DNA of 64,000 nucleotides, from contig JBKBMG010000011.1 of assembly GCA_046295975.1 (NCBI GenBank), positions 49,558 to 113,557 of the forward strand, in the 5' to 3' direction. This stretch comes from UBA2357 sp046295975 (GTDB taxonomy: Bacteria > Pseudomonadota > Gammaproteobacteria > Burkholderiales > Rhodocyclaceae). The translations under genes were made by a program, and so were the position numbers. The notes below the pieces were generated by a model that worked only from the letters and a program-made list of their open reading frames with translations, had not been told where the DNA came from and ran no database searches. Positions 8,093 to 16,678 of the stretch are shown one piece after another. Every line of letters starts with the position of its first letter. Positions within the stretch are counted from its first letter, which is position 1.

Positions 8093-9160
8093 TCAACCAG
8101 CGAGCCCGAGGCGCTCCCCGCGGTAGCTGCCATCGCGAACGCGGCGCCACCACCGCTCGTTTTCCAGATACCACTGCACCGTCTTGCGCAACCCCGTTTC
8201 AAAACGCTCGCGCGGCACCCAACCAAGTTCGCGCTCAATCTTGCCGGCGTCGATCGCATAGCGCAGATCATGCCCGGGGCGGTCCTGCACGTAGGTGATC
8301 AGGTCACGATAGCGGGCTATACCGGCCGGCTTGGCCGGCGCCAACTCCTCCAGCAGATCGCACAAGGTGTGCACCACCTCGAGATTGCGCCGCTCGTTGT
8401 GCCCGCCGATGTTGTATTCCTCGCCCACCCTGCCGCGCTCGAATACCAGCGCCAGCGCACGCGCGTGATCCTCCACGTACAGCCAGTCGCGCACCTGGCT
8501 GCCGTCGCCATACACCGGCAGCGGCTTGCCTTCGAGCGCGTTGAGAATCATCAACGGAATGAGCTTCTCGGGGAAATGGTAGGGACCGTAGTTGTTCGAG
8601 CAATTGGTCGTCACCACCGGTAGGCCGTAGGTATGGTGCCAGGCCCGCACCAGATGGTCGGACGCGGCCTTGCTCGCCGAGTAGGGCGAGTTCGGCCGAT
8701 AAGCGGTGTCCTCGGTGAAATACCCCTCCTCGCCCAGCGCGCCATATACCTCGTCGGTCGACACATGATGAAAACGAAACCCCGCCCTGGCCTCACCCGC
8801 CAGTTGCGACCAGTGCCTGCGCGCCTCCTCGAGCAAGGTGTAGGAGCCAAGCACATTGGTCTCGATGAACACACGCGGGCCATCGATCGAGCGGTCCACA
8901 TGGCTTTCCGCCGCCAGATGGATGACACCGTCCGGGCGGTGGCGCTCGAACACCCCGCGCACCGCATCGGCATCACGGATGTCCACCCGCTCAAAGGCAT
9001 AGCGCGGATCGTCCGCCACCATCGCCACCGAATCCAGGTTGCCGGCATAGGTCAGGCAGTCAACGTTCACCACCCTGTGCGGAGTCTCGCCGATCAGGTG
9101 GCGGACCAGGGCGGAACCGATGAAGCCGGCGCCGCCGGTAACGATGATGGTTTTGCTCAT
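8093..9160 (-). CDS. rfbB: dTDP-glucose 4,6-dehydratase
   Basis: Second step of dTDP-L-rhamnose synthesis: NAD-dependent dehydration of dTDP-glucose to the 4-keto-6-deoxy sugar. 355 residues. Rossmann motif TGGAGFIG (8-15), catalytic T-D-E at about 135-137 (HHVSTDEVYG), and the Y-x3-K pair Y160/K164 in YSASK; also NNYGPYHFPEKLIP typical of RmlB. Gap of 25 bp from rfbD. Confidence 0.97.
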   Translation of the reverse strand: MSKTIIVTGGAGFIGSALVRHLIGETPHRVVNVDCLTYAGNLDSVAMVADDPRYAFERVDIRDADAVRGVFERHRPDGVIHLAAESHVDRSIDGPRVFIETNVLGSYTLLEEARRHWSQLAGEARAGFRFHHVSTDEVYGALGEEGYFTEDTAYRPNSPYSASKAASDHLVRAWHHTYGLPVVTTNCSNNYGPYHFPEKLIPLMILNALEGKPLPVYGDGSQVRDWLYVEDHARALALVFERGRVGEEYNIGGHNERRNLEVVHTLCDLLEELAPAKPAGIARYRDLITYVQDRPGHDLRYAIDAGKIERELGWVPRERFETGLRKTVQWYLENERWWRRVRDGSYRGERLGLAG

Positions 9161-9185
9161 GTTCTTGAGTACGTGCTGGTTGCGG

Positions 9186-10115
9186 TCAGATGGCGTCGAG
9201 GTCCTGCTGCACCTGGGCGAGCGCCTCGTGCCAGGCCGGCAGACGCACGCCGAAGGTCTCGAACAAGCGCGTTCCGTCGAGCACCGACCATGCCGGGCGG
9301 GGCGCCGGCAGCGGGTACTCGTGGGTTGCGATGGGCTCGATGCGGGTCGTCATCACCGGCTCCCGTTGCCGCTGGTGCGCGACGATGCGCTCGGCGAACT
9401 CGAACCAGCTGGTATGCCCCCCCGAGCTCAGGTGATACACCCCCGAGCAGGCCTCCCAGTCGCCAGGGTTGGGCAGCATGCGCGCCAGCACCTGCGCCGT
9501 GGCCTGGGCGATGTGCCGCGACCAGGTCGGCGCCCCATGCTGGTCGGCCACGATGCGGAGCACCTCGCGCTCACGCGCCAGCCGGCGAATCGTGCGCATG
9601 AAGTTGTGGCCATGAACGCCGTACACCCAACTGGTACGAAACACCAGGTGGGCACAGCCAATCGCCCGCAGCGCCTGTTCGCCGGCGAGCTTGGAACGCC
9701 CGTAGGCACTCCGAGGCCCGGTCGGGTCGTCCTCGCGATACGGCCGCTCGCCCTCGCCATCGAACACATAATCGGTGGAATAGTGCACCATCAGCGCGCC
9801 ACAGGCCGCGGCCGCCGCGGCCAAGCGTGCTGGCGCTTCGGCGTTCACGCGGAACGCCATGGCCTCCTCGCGCTCGGCATTGTCGACGGCGGTGTATGCC
9901 GCCGCATTCACGATCACCTGCGGCGCGACCCGCGCCACGACCTCGGCCAGTTCATCGGGGCGGTCGAAGTCCGCCCTCAGGCCGGGCGTTGCCCGCCCCA
10001 CCACCACCAGGTCGCCCAGCGTGCTGAGTTCGCGGCGCAACTCGCGCGCCACCTGCCCCGCCTCGCCGAATACCAGAATCCTCGGTAATACGCTCACACC
10101 CGCGCCCACGCTCAT
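9186..10115 (-). CDS. rfbD: dTDP-4-dehydrorhamnose reductase
   Basis: Last step of dTDP-L-rhamnose synthesis, NAD(P)H reduction at C4. 309 residues. Nucleotide-binding start ILVFGEAGQVARELRREL, then DYVFDG within HYSTDYVFDG, the catalytic Y-x3-K in YGRSKLAGE, and RTSWVYG. The start ATG (10113-10115) overlaps the rfbC stop as ATGA, so translation is coupled. The order C-D-B-A is rearranged from the enteric B-D-A-C order. Confidence 0.96.
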   Translation of the reverse strand: MSVGAGVSVLPRILVFGEAGQVARELRRELSTLGDLVVVGRATPGLRADFDRPDELAEVVARVAPQVIVNAAAYTAVDNAEREEAMAFRVNAEAPARLAAAAAACGALMVHYSTDYVFDGEGERPYREDDPTGPRSAYGRSKLAGEQALRAIGCAHLVFRTSWVYGVHGHNFMRTIRRLAREREVLRIVADQHGAPTWSRHIAQATAQVLARMLPNPGDWEACSGVYHLSSGGHTSWFEFAERIVAHQRQREPVMTTRIEPIATHEYPLPAPRPAWSVLDGTRLFETFGVRLPAWHEALAQVQQDLDAI

Positions 10116-10669
10116 ACCTCGTAGCGCAGCAAGCGGTCACGCGGCATGTCGCACAGGCGCACGCCGTCGCGGTCCTTGGGGGACAGTTCCGGTTCCGACA
10201 CCGGCCACGGAATACCCAAATCGGGATCATTCCAGAGAATGCTGGCCTCGGCCGCCGGGTTGTACACGTCGGAGCACTTGTAAGCGAACAACGCCATCTC
10301 CGAGGTCACGCAGAAGCCATGTGCAAAGCCTGGTGGCACATAGAACTGCCGGCGGTTGTCGGCCGACAGCAACACCGCCTCCCACTGGCCGAAGGTCGGC
10401 GAGCCGGCGCGGATATCCACCGCCACATCATAGACCTCGCCCTGCAGCACCTGCACCAGCTTGCCCTGGGCATTGGGGTTCTGGAAATGCAGACCGCGCA
10501 ATACGCCGCGGCGCGAAAGCGAGAGATTGTCCTGCACGAAGTCGACATCGATGCCCGCCTCCGCATAGCGGGTCCGATTCCAGCTTTCCATGAAGAAGCC
10601 ACGCGCGTCGCCGAAGACACGCGGTTCGATGATGACTGCACCGGGCAGTCGGGTGGAGATGATCTGCAC
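10112..10669 (-). CDS. rfbC: dTDP-4-dehydrorhamnose 3,5-epimerase
   Basis: Double epimerisation of dTDP-4-keto-6-deoxyglucose to the L-lyxo form. 185 residues, the typical RmlC cupin length. Seen: EPRVFGDARGFFMESW, FVQDNLSLSRRGVLRGLHFQ with the catalytic His of RGLHF, GEVYDVAVDIR, and GFAHGFCVTSE. The start is taken as GTG at 10669 (MQIISTRLPG); no better ATG lies in frame. First gene of the rhamnose set, 128 bp from the preceding glycosyltransferase. Confidence 0.96.
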   Translation of the reverse strand: MQIISTRLPGAVIIEPRVFGDARGFFMESWNRTRYAEAGIDVDFVQDNLSLSRRGVLRGLHFQNPNAQGKLVQVLQGEVYDVAVDIRAGSPTFGQWEAVLLSADNRRQFYVPPGFAHGFCVTSEMALFAYKCSDVYNPAAEASILWNDPDLGIPWPVSEPELSPKDRDGVRLCDMPRDRLLRYEV

Positions 10670-10703
10670 GATAATCGACTTGGAATGCAGTGAAGTGCCG
10701 GCA

Positions 10704-10725
10704 ATTATCCTTTAAACCATGGTTT
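10704..10725 (-). promoter_or_regulatory. Candidate rfbC promoter with a perfect 12-bp palindrome
   Basis: GATAAT (read leftward, 10709-10704) lies 35 bp before the rfbC start and could be a -10 box. Just upstream, AAACCATGGTTT (10714-10725) is a perfect palindrome in the -10/-35 spacer, a typical repressor position. No TTGACA-like -35 was found. The region suggests the rhamnose genes can be transcribed apart from the glycosyltransferases. Confidence 0.4.
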
Positions 10726-10797
10726 CCAGGATCATAACTCGGAGCCATGGACGCACCCTGCGGACCACTCGCTGCATGCGCCATTTCCTGTAGGCGC

Positions 10798-13359
10798 TCA
10801 GTCGGAAGAGACCGTTTGTCCCGTTCGCGCCGGGGCGACACCCGCGAGCACCAGATAGCGTGAGGCGATCCGGTCCCAGCCCAGGGTCTCGACATAGGCA
10901 CGCCCCTGCGCGCCAATTTCGCGCGCACGCGCGCGGTCAGCCGCCAGTTCGACGATCGCATCGACGAAACGCTCATCCACGTCCGGCACGATCAGCGCGT
11001 TCACGCCGTGCTCGGCGGGAATCCCTTCGATGCCCTTGGAACTGCTGATCACCGGAATGGCCGCAGCGAAATAATCGAGAATCTTCATCCGCGTACCGCC
11101 ACCCTTCAGCAGCGGTACGACCGCCATGTCGGCGGCGATCAGGTAGGGCGCCACGCTGGCCACCGAGCCGGTGAACACGATGTCGGGATCGGGCGACTGT
11201 GCCGGCGGGTTGTTGCCGATCGCCAGCACCTTGGCCCGCACACCGCGCTGGCGAAGTGCCGGCATCACCCGTCGGGCGAGCACCTCCATCGCCTCGAGGT
11301 TGGGCGGATACATGTAGGTTCCATGATAGACAAGTATCAACTCGTCCGCCCCGATGCCATGGCGCTGCCGCAGATCCGCCGGCTGCGCACGGTCGAAGGC
11401 CGCCAGATCGACGCCATGGGGCACATAGTGCACCCGGGCGGCGTGCACGCCATCCGCGACCAGGCGATCCCGGTCGCGCTCGGACACCGCCACCACGATG
11501 TCGGACTGATTGCACAGCCGCAACTCGGTCTGGCGCAGAAACGCGTATCCCGCCGGCGAAAGATCACCCGCCTGGTCGCGCAATCTCTCGTACTCCACGT
11601 TGTGCTCCACCAGCGCGATCTTGCCGCCCAGCAGATTGCGGGCCCAGATGCAGGCGCGGGCATAGGCTGGGAACTCCGCCTGGAACATCACGACCGGATG
11701 TCTGGCTGCCAGATACACCGTACGCAGCACGTAACTCCAGTCACTCAGCGGATAGTAAAGAAACGCGTCGCCGACCGGCACGCCGCGACCGATCACGCGC
11801 TCCCGCACCCACCTGCGGGGCGGTGCCAGCCATCGCAACCATGCCGGAAAGGCGGCTTCCTGCACCTCTCCCTGCCGATAGACGAAGTAGCGATGACGAT
11901 CGTCGGTGACGAGGAACACCGCATCGACGAACTGCGACAACGCCGCCGCAGTCCGATCGATCTTGACGGCCGCGCCGTGGTCCGCCGGAAACACGTCGGA
12001 ACGCGTCACCATCACGACACACCCTTGTTCACCAACCGGGCGCCGACGCAGCGCGAGCAAGCGCCTGCCGACGCGCACCACGCTCTGGCCGAGCAAGGCG
12101 CGCAACCTGCCCATGCGGCCAACCGCCCCACTCGCACCCACATCGGCAGCTACTGGCGGAGCGGCGCCCGCACCTGCGCCGCAAGTCTCATGCGCACCGA
12201 AAACCGGTTCGCCCCGGGGGACACGCCGGGGGTTCGCGAGAAAGGCGAGCACCGGGCGGATTGTGACCCGATAGTCGAAGCACTCGCGCACCAGTGCAAG
12301 CGCGTTGCGCCCGCGCCGCGCGCACTCGTCGGGGTCGTCGAGAATACCTTGCACCAGGGCCTGCAACTCGTCGGGGCTGGAGACCGTCCAGCCCGCCTCC
12401 CACGCCCGGACGCGCTCAGCAATCTCCAGATAGTCGTTGCACACCAGTGGCAATCCGGCACGCAGAAACTCCATGGCGCGGAACGACTGGCTGTACTCAC
12501 GCTCCACGTTGCGATCGGCCAGTTCCACGCCCACGCTGCAACGCGTTTGCAAAAAGTGCTGCATGTCGCCGTAGGCGAGCAACCCGTGCGACTCCAGCAC
12601 CGCCGCCTGCGCGGTCTGCGCAGCGGACGCCACCGCCTTGCCGTCACCTTGCCCGCCATACACGTACTCACCGGCGAACAGGCTGAAGCGCGCCTGTTCC
12701 GCGCCGCGGGGCTGCAGTGCGTCCACGATCGCGTCGAACCAGCGCTCGGTGCGTCGCCACGGCCAGGACACGCCGCCCGACACGAACCTCGTCGGAGTCC
12801 GTGGCGCACTCGCCGGTAGGGCCGCCGCTTCGGTGGAAATCGGCACGACGTCGATCGGCACGTCGTAGCGACAGTCGAACCCGGCCATGATCAGCCACGG
12901 CAGCAGGAAATGACGCTGACGCTCCGTGCCGGCAAGAAAGCGGTCGGCCCGCCGGTACGCCGTCAGCATGCGCTGCACTTCATCGGCGAGCGAACGGTCG
13001 GACTGGAACATCGCCTCGAGCACCCGTGGTGCCACCACATCGAGCACAACCGGCACCGCCATGTCCGGCGGCAGCAGCTCGACCAGTTCCCAGTACCCCA
13101 CCAGCACCGCGTCAGGACGGGTGCGCTCGATGAGTTCCGCCAACTCGCCCGCCCCGGCAAAGCGCTCGAGCCGGATTCCCGGCTCGGGCTCGGACTCATC
13201 GCTGGAAGTGAAGCGCTGCAAGGCCTGGGGATAGGCGAACACCACCTGGTGTCCGCCATCGACCAGACCTTTCGCCAGAAAATAAGCGCGAATGCTGTTG
13301 CCCGCGTTGATCCGCGCCGGATCCGGAAACACCGCATGGACGAGCAGAAGCACCTTCAT
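10798..13359 (-). CDS. Double glycosyltransferase (two GT-B modules fused)
   Basis: 853 residues from ATG at 13359 (MKVLLLVHAVF), which overlaps the previous stop as ATGA. The first half (about 1-385) is a GT-B fold: N-terminal lead-in INAGNSIRAYFLAKGLVDGGH, and VEREYSQSFRAMEFLRAGLPLV at the donor site. A Gly/Ala/Arg linker (about 390-445) joins a second, clearer GT4 module (about 448-853) with LVEHNVEYERLRDQ, HYVPHGVDL, LLKGGGTRMKILDYFAAAIPV and SSKGIEGI. Cytoplasmic, probably adding two sugars in turn to the polymer; donors and linkages cannot be read. The first module is more diverged and could be structural only. Confidence 0.85.
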   Translation of the reverse strand: MKVLLLVHAVFPDPARINAGNSIRAYFLAKGLVDGGHQVVFAYPQALQRFTSSDESEPEPGIRLERFAGAGELAELIERTRPDAVLVGYWELVELLPPDMAVPVVLDVVAPRVLEAMFQSDRSLADEVQRMLTAYRRADRFLAGTERQRHFLLPWLIMAGFDCRYDVPIDVVPISTEAAALPASAPRTPTRFVSGGVSWPWRRTERWFDAIVDALQPRGAEQARFSLFAGEYVYGGQGDGKAVASAAQTAQAAVLESHGLLAYGDMQHFLQTRCSVGVELADRNVEREYSQSFRAMEFLRAGLPLVCNDYLEIAERVRAWEAGWTVSSPDELQALVQGILDDPDECARRGRNALALVRECFDYRVTIRPVLAFLANPRRVPRGEPVFGAHETCGAGAGAAPPVAADVGASGAVGRMGRLRALLGQSVVRVGRRLLALRRRPVGEQGCVVMVTRSDVFPADHGAAVKIDRTAAALSQFVDAVFLVTDDRHRYFVYRQGEVQEAAFPAWLRWLAPPRRWVRERVIGRGVPVGDAFLYYPLSDWSYVLRTVYLAARHPVVMFQAEFPAYARACIWARNLLGGKIALVEHNVEYERLRDQAGDLSPAGYAFLRQTELRLCNQSDIVVAVSERDRDRLVADGVHAARVHYVPHGVDLAAFDRAQPADLRQRHGIGADELILVYHGTYMYPPNLEAMEVLARRVMPALRQRGVRAKVLAIGNNPPAQSPDPDIVFTGSVASVAPYLIAADMAVVPLLKGGGTRMKILDYFAAAIPVISSSKGIEGIPAEHGVNALIVPDVDERFVDAIVELAADRARAREIGAQGRAYVETLGWDRIASRYLVLAGVAPARTGQTVSSD

Positions 13360-16300
13360 GCCGCCACCTCGTCGAGCAGCCGTCGCATCGTCTCGCGCGC
13401 GGCCGCGCGCGAGAAATGCGTCTCGATATTGCGCATGCCGTTCGCGCTCAGGCGCGCCCACAGTTCGCGATCCCGATAGACCTCGACCACGGCGCGCGCG
13501 AAGGCTTCCGCGTCCTCGCCGACCGCTACGTCCACGCCATCGGTCAACGCCATGCCTTCGGCCGCGATGGGGGTCACCACCGTCGGCACGCCGTAGGCCA
13601 TGCTCATGTTCACCTTGCCCTTGACCCCCGCTCCGTAGCGCAACGGCGCCACCGTCAGGCGCGCGCGGTTGAAATGGCCCGAAATGTCCTCGACGAAGCC
13701 TTCCACGATCACCTCGTCCGATGCCAGCGCCAGTACCCTGGCGGTGGGCCGGCTGCCGACGATCCAGGTCTTGACCGGGCCAAGCTCCCGCCGGACCAGG
13801 GGGGCGATTTCGTTCACGTAGTACAGCACCGCATCCTCGTTGGGCGGATGGTTGAATCCACCGATGAACAACACACCTTCACGCGCCTCGTAGCCCGCCT
13901 GCAAACCGTGGACGTCATGAATGTTCGACACCACCTCCACCCTCACGTCCGGGCAAGCCTCGGTCAGCAAGTCCTGCTCGTAGCGGCTCACGACCAAGGT
14001 GACATCGGCCTTGCGCATCAGACCCAACTCCACCTCCCGTCGTGCTCGTGCCGCCTCCGCCATGGCTGAATCGCCCATCAGCGCGGCCATGCGCTCCTCC
14101 CTGAGGAAGTGCAGATCCACCGTATCGAAGATCAAGCGTGCCGAAGGACAACATGCCCGAACCGGATCCGTCAGTTGCGCCGCCACGTCGACACGGCTCA
14201 ACACCACCGCATCGAAGACGTCGCCATGGATCTTGAGGTACTCGACCACGCTGAAGACCCGTGGCGGACACAGCACCTCCACCCCGATGCGCTCGAGCAT
14301 CTCGCGGTATGGGGCGCGGTGATCCAGATGCAGGCCAGCGAATACCACCTTCACGCCGAGGGCGGCGAGTTCCTCGATCAACGAGAACATCCGCAGCGAA
14401 CCGGAATCCTGGTCGGGCATGGGCAACAAGGCGTCCACCACCAGCACGCGTCGCCATGCACCCGCATCCCGGCACCAGTCGAGATCCTGGGGCCCGACGC
14501 CGTGGAACTCCCCCAGCCTGGCGGCCCAGCGATGGACCAGATGCTCGCGATCCACCTGCCGCAACTGGCGTTCCAATGCCGACTCCGTCTCGATGGATGG
14601 TCCCCCGGACTCCACCGCCCGCGCCTCCGGCTGATACAGCACCCGGCTCCCGGACTCGGCCGCCCGCAGGCTCAGGTCCACCGCCCGATAGCGCGGCGAT
14701 TCATAGTCCGATGCCCAGCCCGTCACCGGAGCGAGACACGCCCGTCGCACCGCGAAACACCCTGCGTCACATGCATCCACACGGCGCAGATAACGGTACT
14801 CTGGCGCATCCGGTACATCCCCGGCACCATAGGCTTGGACGTTACCGTCCAGCCATACCACCAGGCCCGCCGAGCGCAGACGTCCGCGCCCATCCAGCAC
14901 CTGCGCGCCCACCAACGCCGCATCCTCCCGCCGTTCCAGCGTCTCGACCAGGCGGGCAATGCAACCGGCCTGCAGCATCACTTGTGGTTCGACGAACACT
15001 ACGATCCCGGCACGCGTTCGCGCCAGCACGCGTGACCAACCGTCACCCCCGCCGTATTCCTCGCTGCCCAGCCCGTCGACGTGGCGCAACACCTCGTCGG
15101 CCGCGGCACGCGCGCCCGGGGCTACCGCCAGCACCACCTCCAGGCTCAGCCCTCGCGCCCGGTCGTCCTGCTCGACGATCGACTTCACGCAGTTGAACAA
15201 GCCCAGCGCGTCGCCATCGGCGTGGATGATCACCGACACGCTGGGCGCCTCTGTCGGTTCGATGCGCAACGCATGGAGCGCGCGGCTGCGCAGCACGACA
15301 GTGGCCGCCGACGGATCGCCGACATATGGCCGCCCCCTCAGCTTGGCGGCGACGCGCCCCAGCAAGGCCTGCTGCGGCAACCGCCGCCAGCGCTCGCCGA
15401 GATAGTGCACCGAATGCCCCAGGGTCTCGCGCGGCGCACGGCGGAAGCGCTGAACCACGCGCAGCGGCATCGTCAGACGCCAGCTCGTGCTCGACAGCAA
15501 CTCGGCAATGCGGCGCTGCTGGTCGGCAATCACCGACTGCATGTGCACAAGCCGGGCGGAATGGCGCCGGTTGGCGGCCACCAGCGCTCGCCGCGCATCC
15601 TCCAGCGCAAGCTCCAGTTCCGCCACCTGCTGGGCGTGGGCCTGGGCGCGTGCCCGGTCGTGGCGCTCATGCTGCGCCACCAACTCGTGATACATCGAGA
15701 AGTGCTTGGCGTAGCGGGTGATCGCCAGCACCTCCGTCCCGCTCCAACGCGCGCGCCACTTCGCGAACAAGGCCGCCAGGCCGCACTCGACGGCCTGCTG
15801 GTCGGCCACGACACCGAAACCACTGCCCGCGGCAATCCAGTAGTACGCCCCCAGGCGGTCATGAAAGACGAAATCGCCAAGGCGCGACAACTGAATCCAG
15901 AAGTCCCAGTCCTCGTAGACGTCCAGCGACTCGTCGATACGGCACCCCTGCTCGACCAATCCGCGCCGGAACAGGATGGCATGCATGGGAATGTAGTTCT
16001 CGACCAGCAGGCGCACCGGATCGAAGCACTGATCGAAACGGTAGATCGTCTTGACCTCGCCATCGGCTGTCGGCTGAACGCAATCGACCACGGCGTAGGC
16101 CGCGACAGGAGCGGCATCCCGCTCCAGCAAGGCCGCCAGATCGGCGACATGATGCGGCGCGAACCAGTCATCGTCGTCGAGGAAGATCAGATACGCCCCG
16201 CGCGCCGCCTCCAAGCCCATGTTGGCGGCCCGGCTGCGATGCAGCCCCTGGCCTGTGCCTACCACGCGCACCGGAAACGTGCCGCAGCGCGCCTCGACCG

Positions 16301-16520
16301 CGCGGTGGGCGTCGCCCAGCGCGTTGACCAGGATCACTTCGATATTCGGGTAGGTCTGCGCCGCAACCGAGGCGAGCGCCCGATCCAGCTCGGGCCTGTC
16401 GACGCTGCGTACGATCACGCTCACCAGCGGCATCGCCGAACGCCCCGCATCCACTGCTTCACCGACTACCTGCGGTGGCGGAGCCACCTGGTTCATCGGC
16501 ACGTCCATCGTTTCGTTCAT
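13356..16520 (-). CDS. Triple-module glycosyltransferase (GT2 + GT2-like + GT4)
   Basis: About 1054 residues. Module 1 (about 30-280) is GT2 with the metal site LIFLDDDDW and YEDWDFWIQLSRLG. A coiled coil (about 280-340) leads to SSTSWRLTMPLR, a motif shared with two neighbours. Module 2 (about 425-650) has SVSVIIHADGDALGLFNCVKS but lacks a clear D-x-D, having VFVEPQ there, so it may not be active. Module 3 (about 690-1054) is GT4, with FIGGFNHPPNEDAVLYYVNE and YGAGVKGKVNMSMAYGVPTV. ATG 16520 is preferred to an upstream TTG because AGAAG precedes it. Module 1 is a clear paralogue of the GT2 gene at 22461-23441. Products unknown. Confidence 0.85.
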   Translation of the reverse strand: MNETMDVPMNQVAPPPQVVGEAVDAGRSAMPLVSVIVRSVDRPELDRALASVAAQTYPNIEVILVNALGDAHRAVEARCGTFPVRVVGTGQGLHRSRAANMGLEAARGAYLIFLDDDDWFAPHHVADLAALLERDAAPVAAYAVVDCVQPTADGEVKTIYRFDQCFDPVRLLVENYIPMHAILFRRGLVEQGCRIDESLDVYEDWDFWIQLSRLGDFVFHDRLGAYYWIAAGSGFGVVADQQAVECGLAALFAKWRARWSGTEVLAITRYAKHFSMYHELVAQHERHDRARAQAHAQQVAELELALEDARRALVAANRRHSARLVHMQSVIADQQRRIAELLSSTSWRLTMPLRVVQRFRRAPRETLGHSVHYLGERWRRLPQQALLGRVAAKLRGRPYVGDPSAATVVLRSRALHALRIEPTEAPSVSVIIHADGDALGLFNCVKSIVEQDDRARGLSLEVVLAVAPGARAAADEVLRHVDGLGSEEYGGGDGWSRVLARTRAGIVVFVEPQVMLQAGCIARLVETLERREDAALVGAQVLDGRGRLRSAGLVVWLDGNVQAYGAGDVPDAPEYRYLRRVDACDAGCFAVRRACLAPVTGWASDYESPRYRAVDLSLRAAESGSRVLYQPEARAVESGGPSIETESALERQLRQVDREHLVHRWAARLGEFHGVGPQDLDWCRDAGAWRRVLVVDALLPMPDQDSGSLRMFSLIEELAALGVKVVFAGLHLDHRAPYREMLERIGVEVLCPPRVFSVVEYLKIHGDVFDAVVLSRVDVAAQLTDPVRACCPSARLIFDTVDLHFLREERMAALMGDSAMAEAARARREVELGLMRKADVTLVVSRYEQDLLTEACPDVRVEVVSNIHDVHGLQAGYEAREGVLFIGGFNHPPNEDAVLYYVNEIAPLVRRELGPVKTWIVGSRPTARVLALASDEVIVEGFVEDISGHFNRARLTVAPLRYGAGVKGKVNMSMAYGVPTVVTPIAAEGMALTDGVDVAVGEDAEAFARAVVEVYRDRELWARLSANGMRNIETHFSRAAARETMRRLLDEVAA

Positions 16521-16537
16521 TTCTTCTCGCAATATGC

Positions 16538-16592
16538 TTCATGCGCGCTTCATGCGCGCTTCATGCGCGATTCACGCGCGACTCATGCTGCG
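16538..16592. repeat. 11-bp tandem repeat, about five copies
   Basis: TTCATGCGCGC recurs at 16538, 16549, 16560 and 16571 with growing divergence, and a fifth degenerate copy ends at 16592. It lies 17 bp upstream of the triple glycosyltransferase start, between it and the preceding gene. Each unit is one helical turn and is not a multiple of three. Confidence 0.8.
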
Positions 16593-16678
16593 ATGCATGC
16601 GGCAGTTCGCGCGGTGCTCGATACAGCAACTCACAAGGCGACTCACGGGAGCCGATCGCCAAGACCTCGCCGGGCGGC

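Noticed and set aside
13860..14700. Frameshift or broken glycosyltransferase in the triple-module gene
   Set aside because: The open frame is continuous from 16520 to 13356 with family motifs in all three modules; the absent D-x-D in the second module reads as divergence rather than damage.
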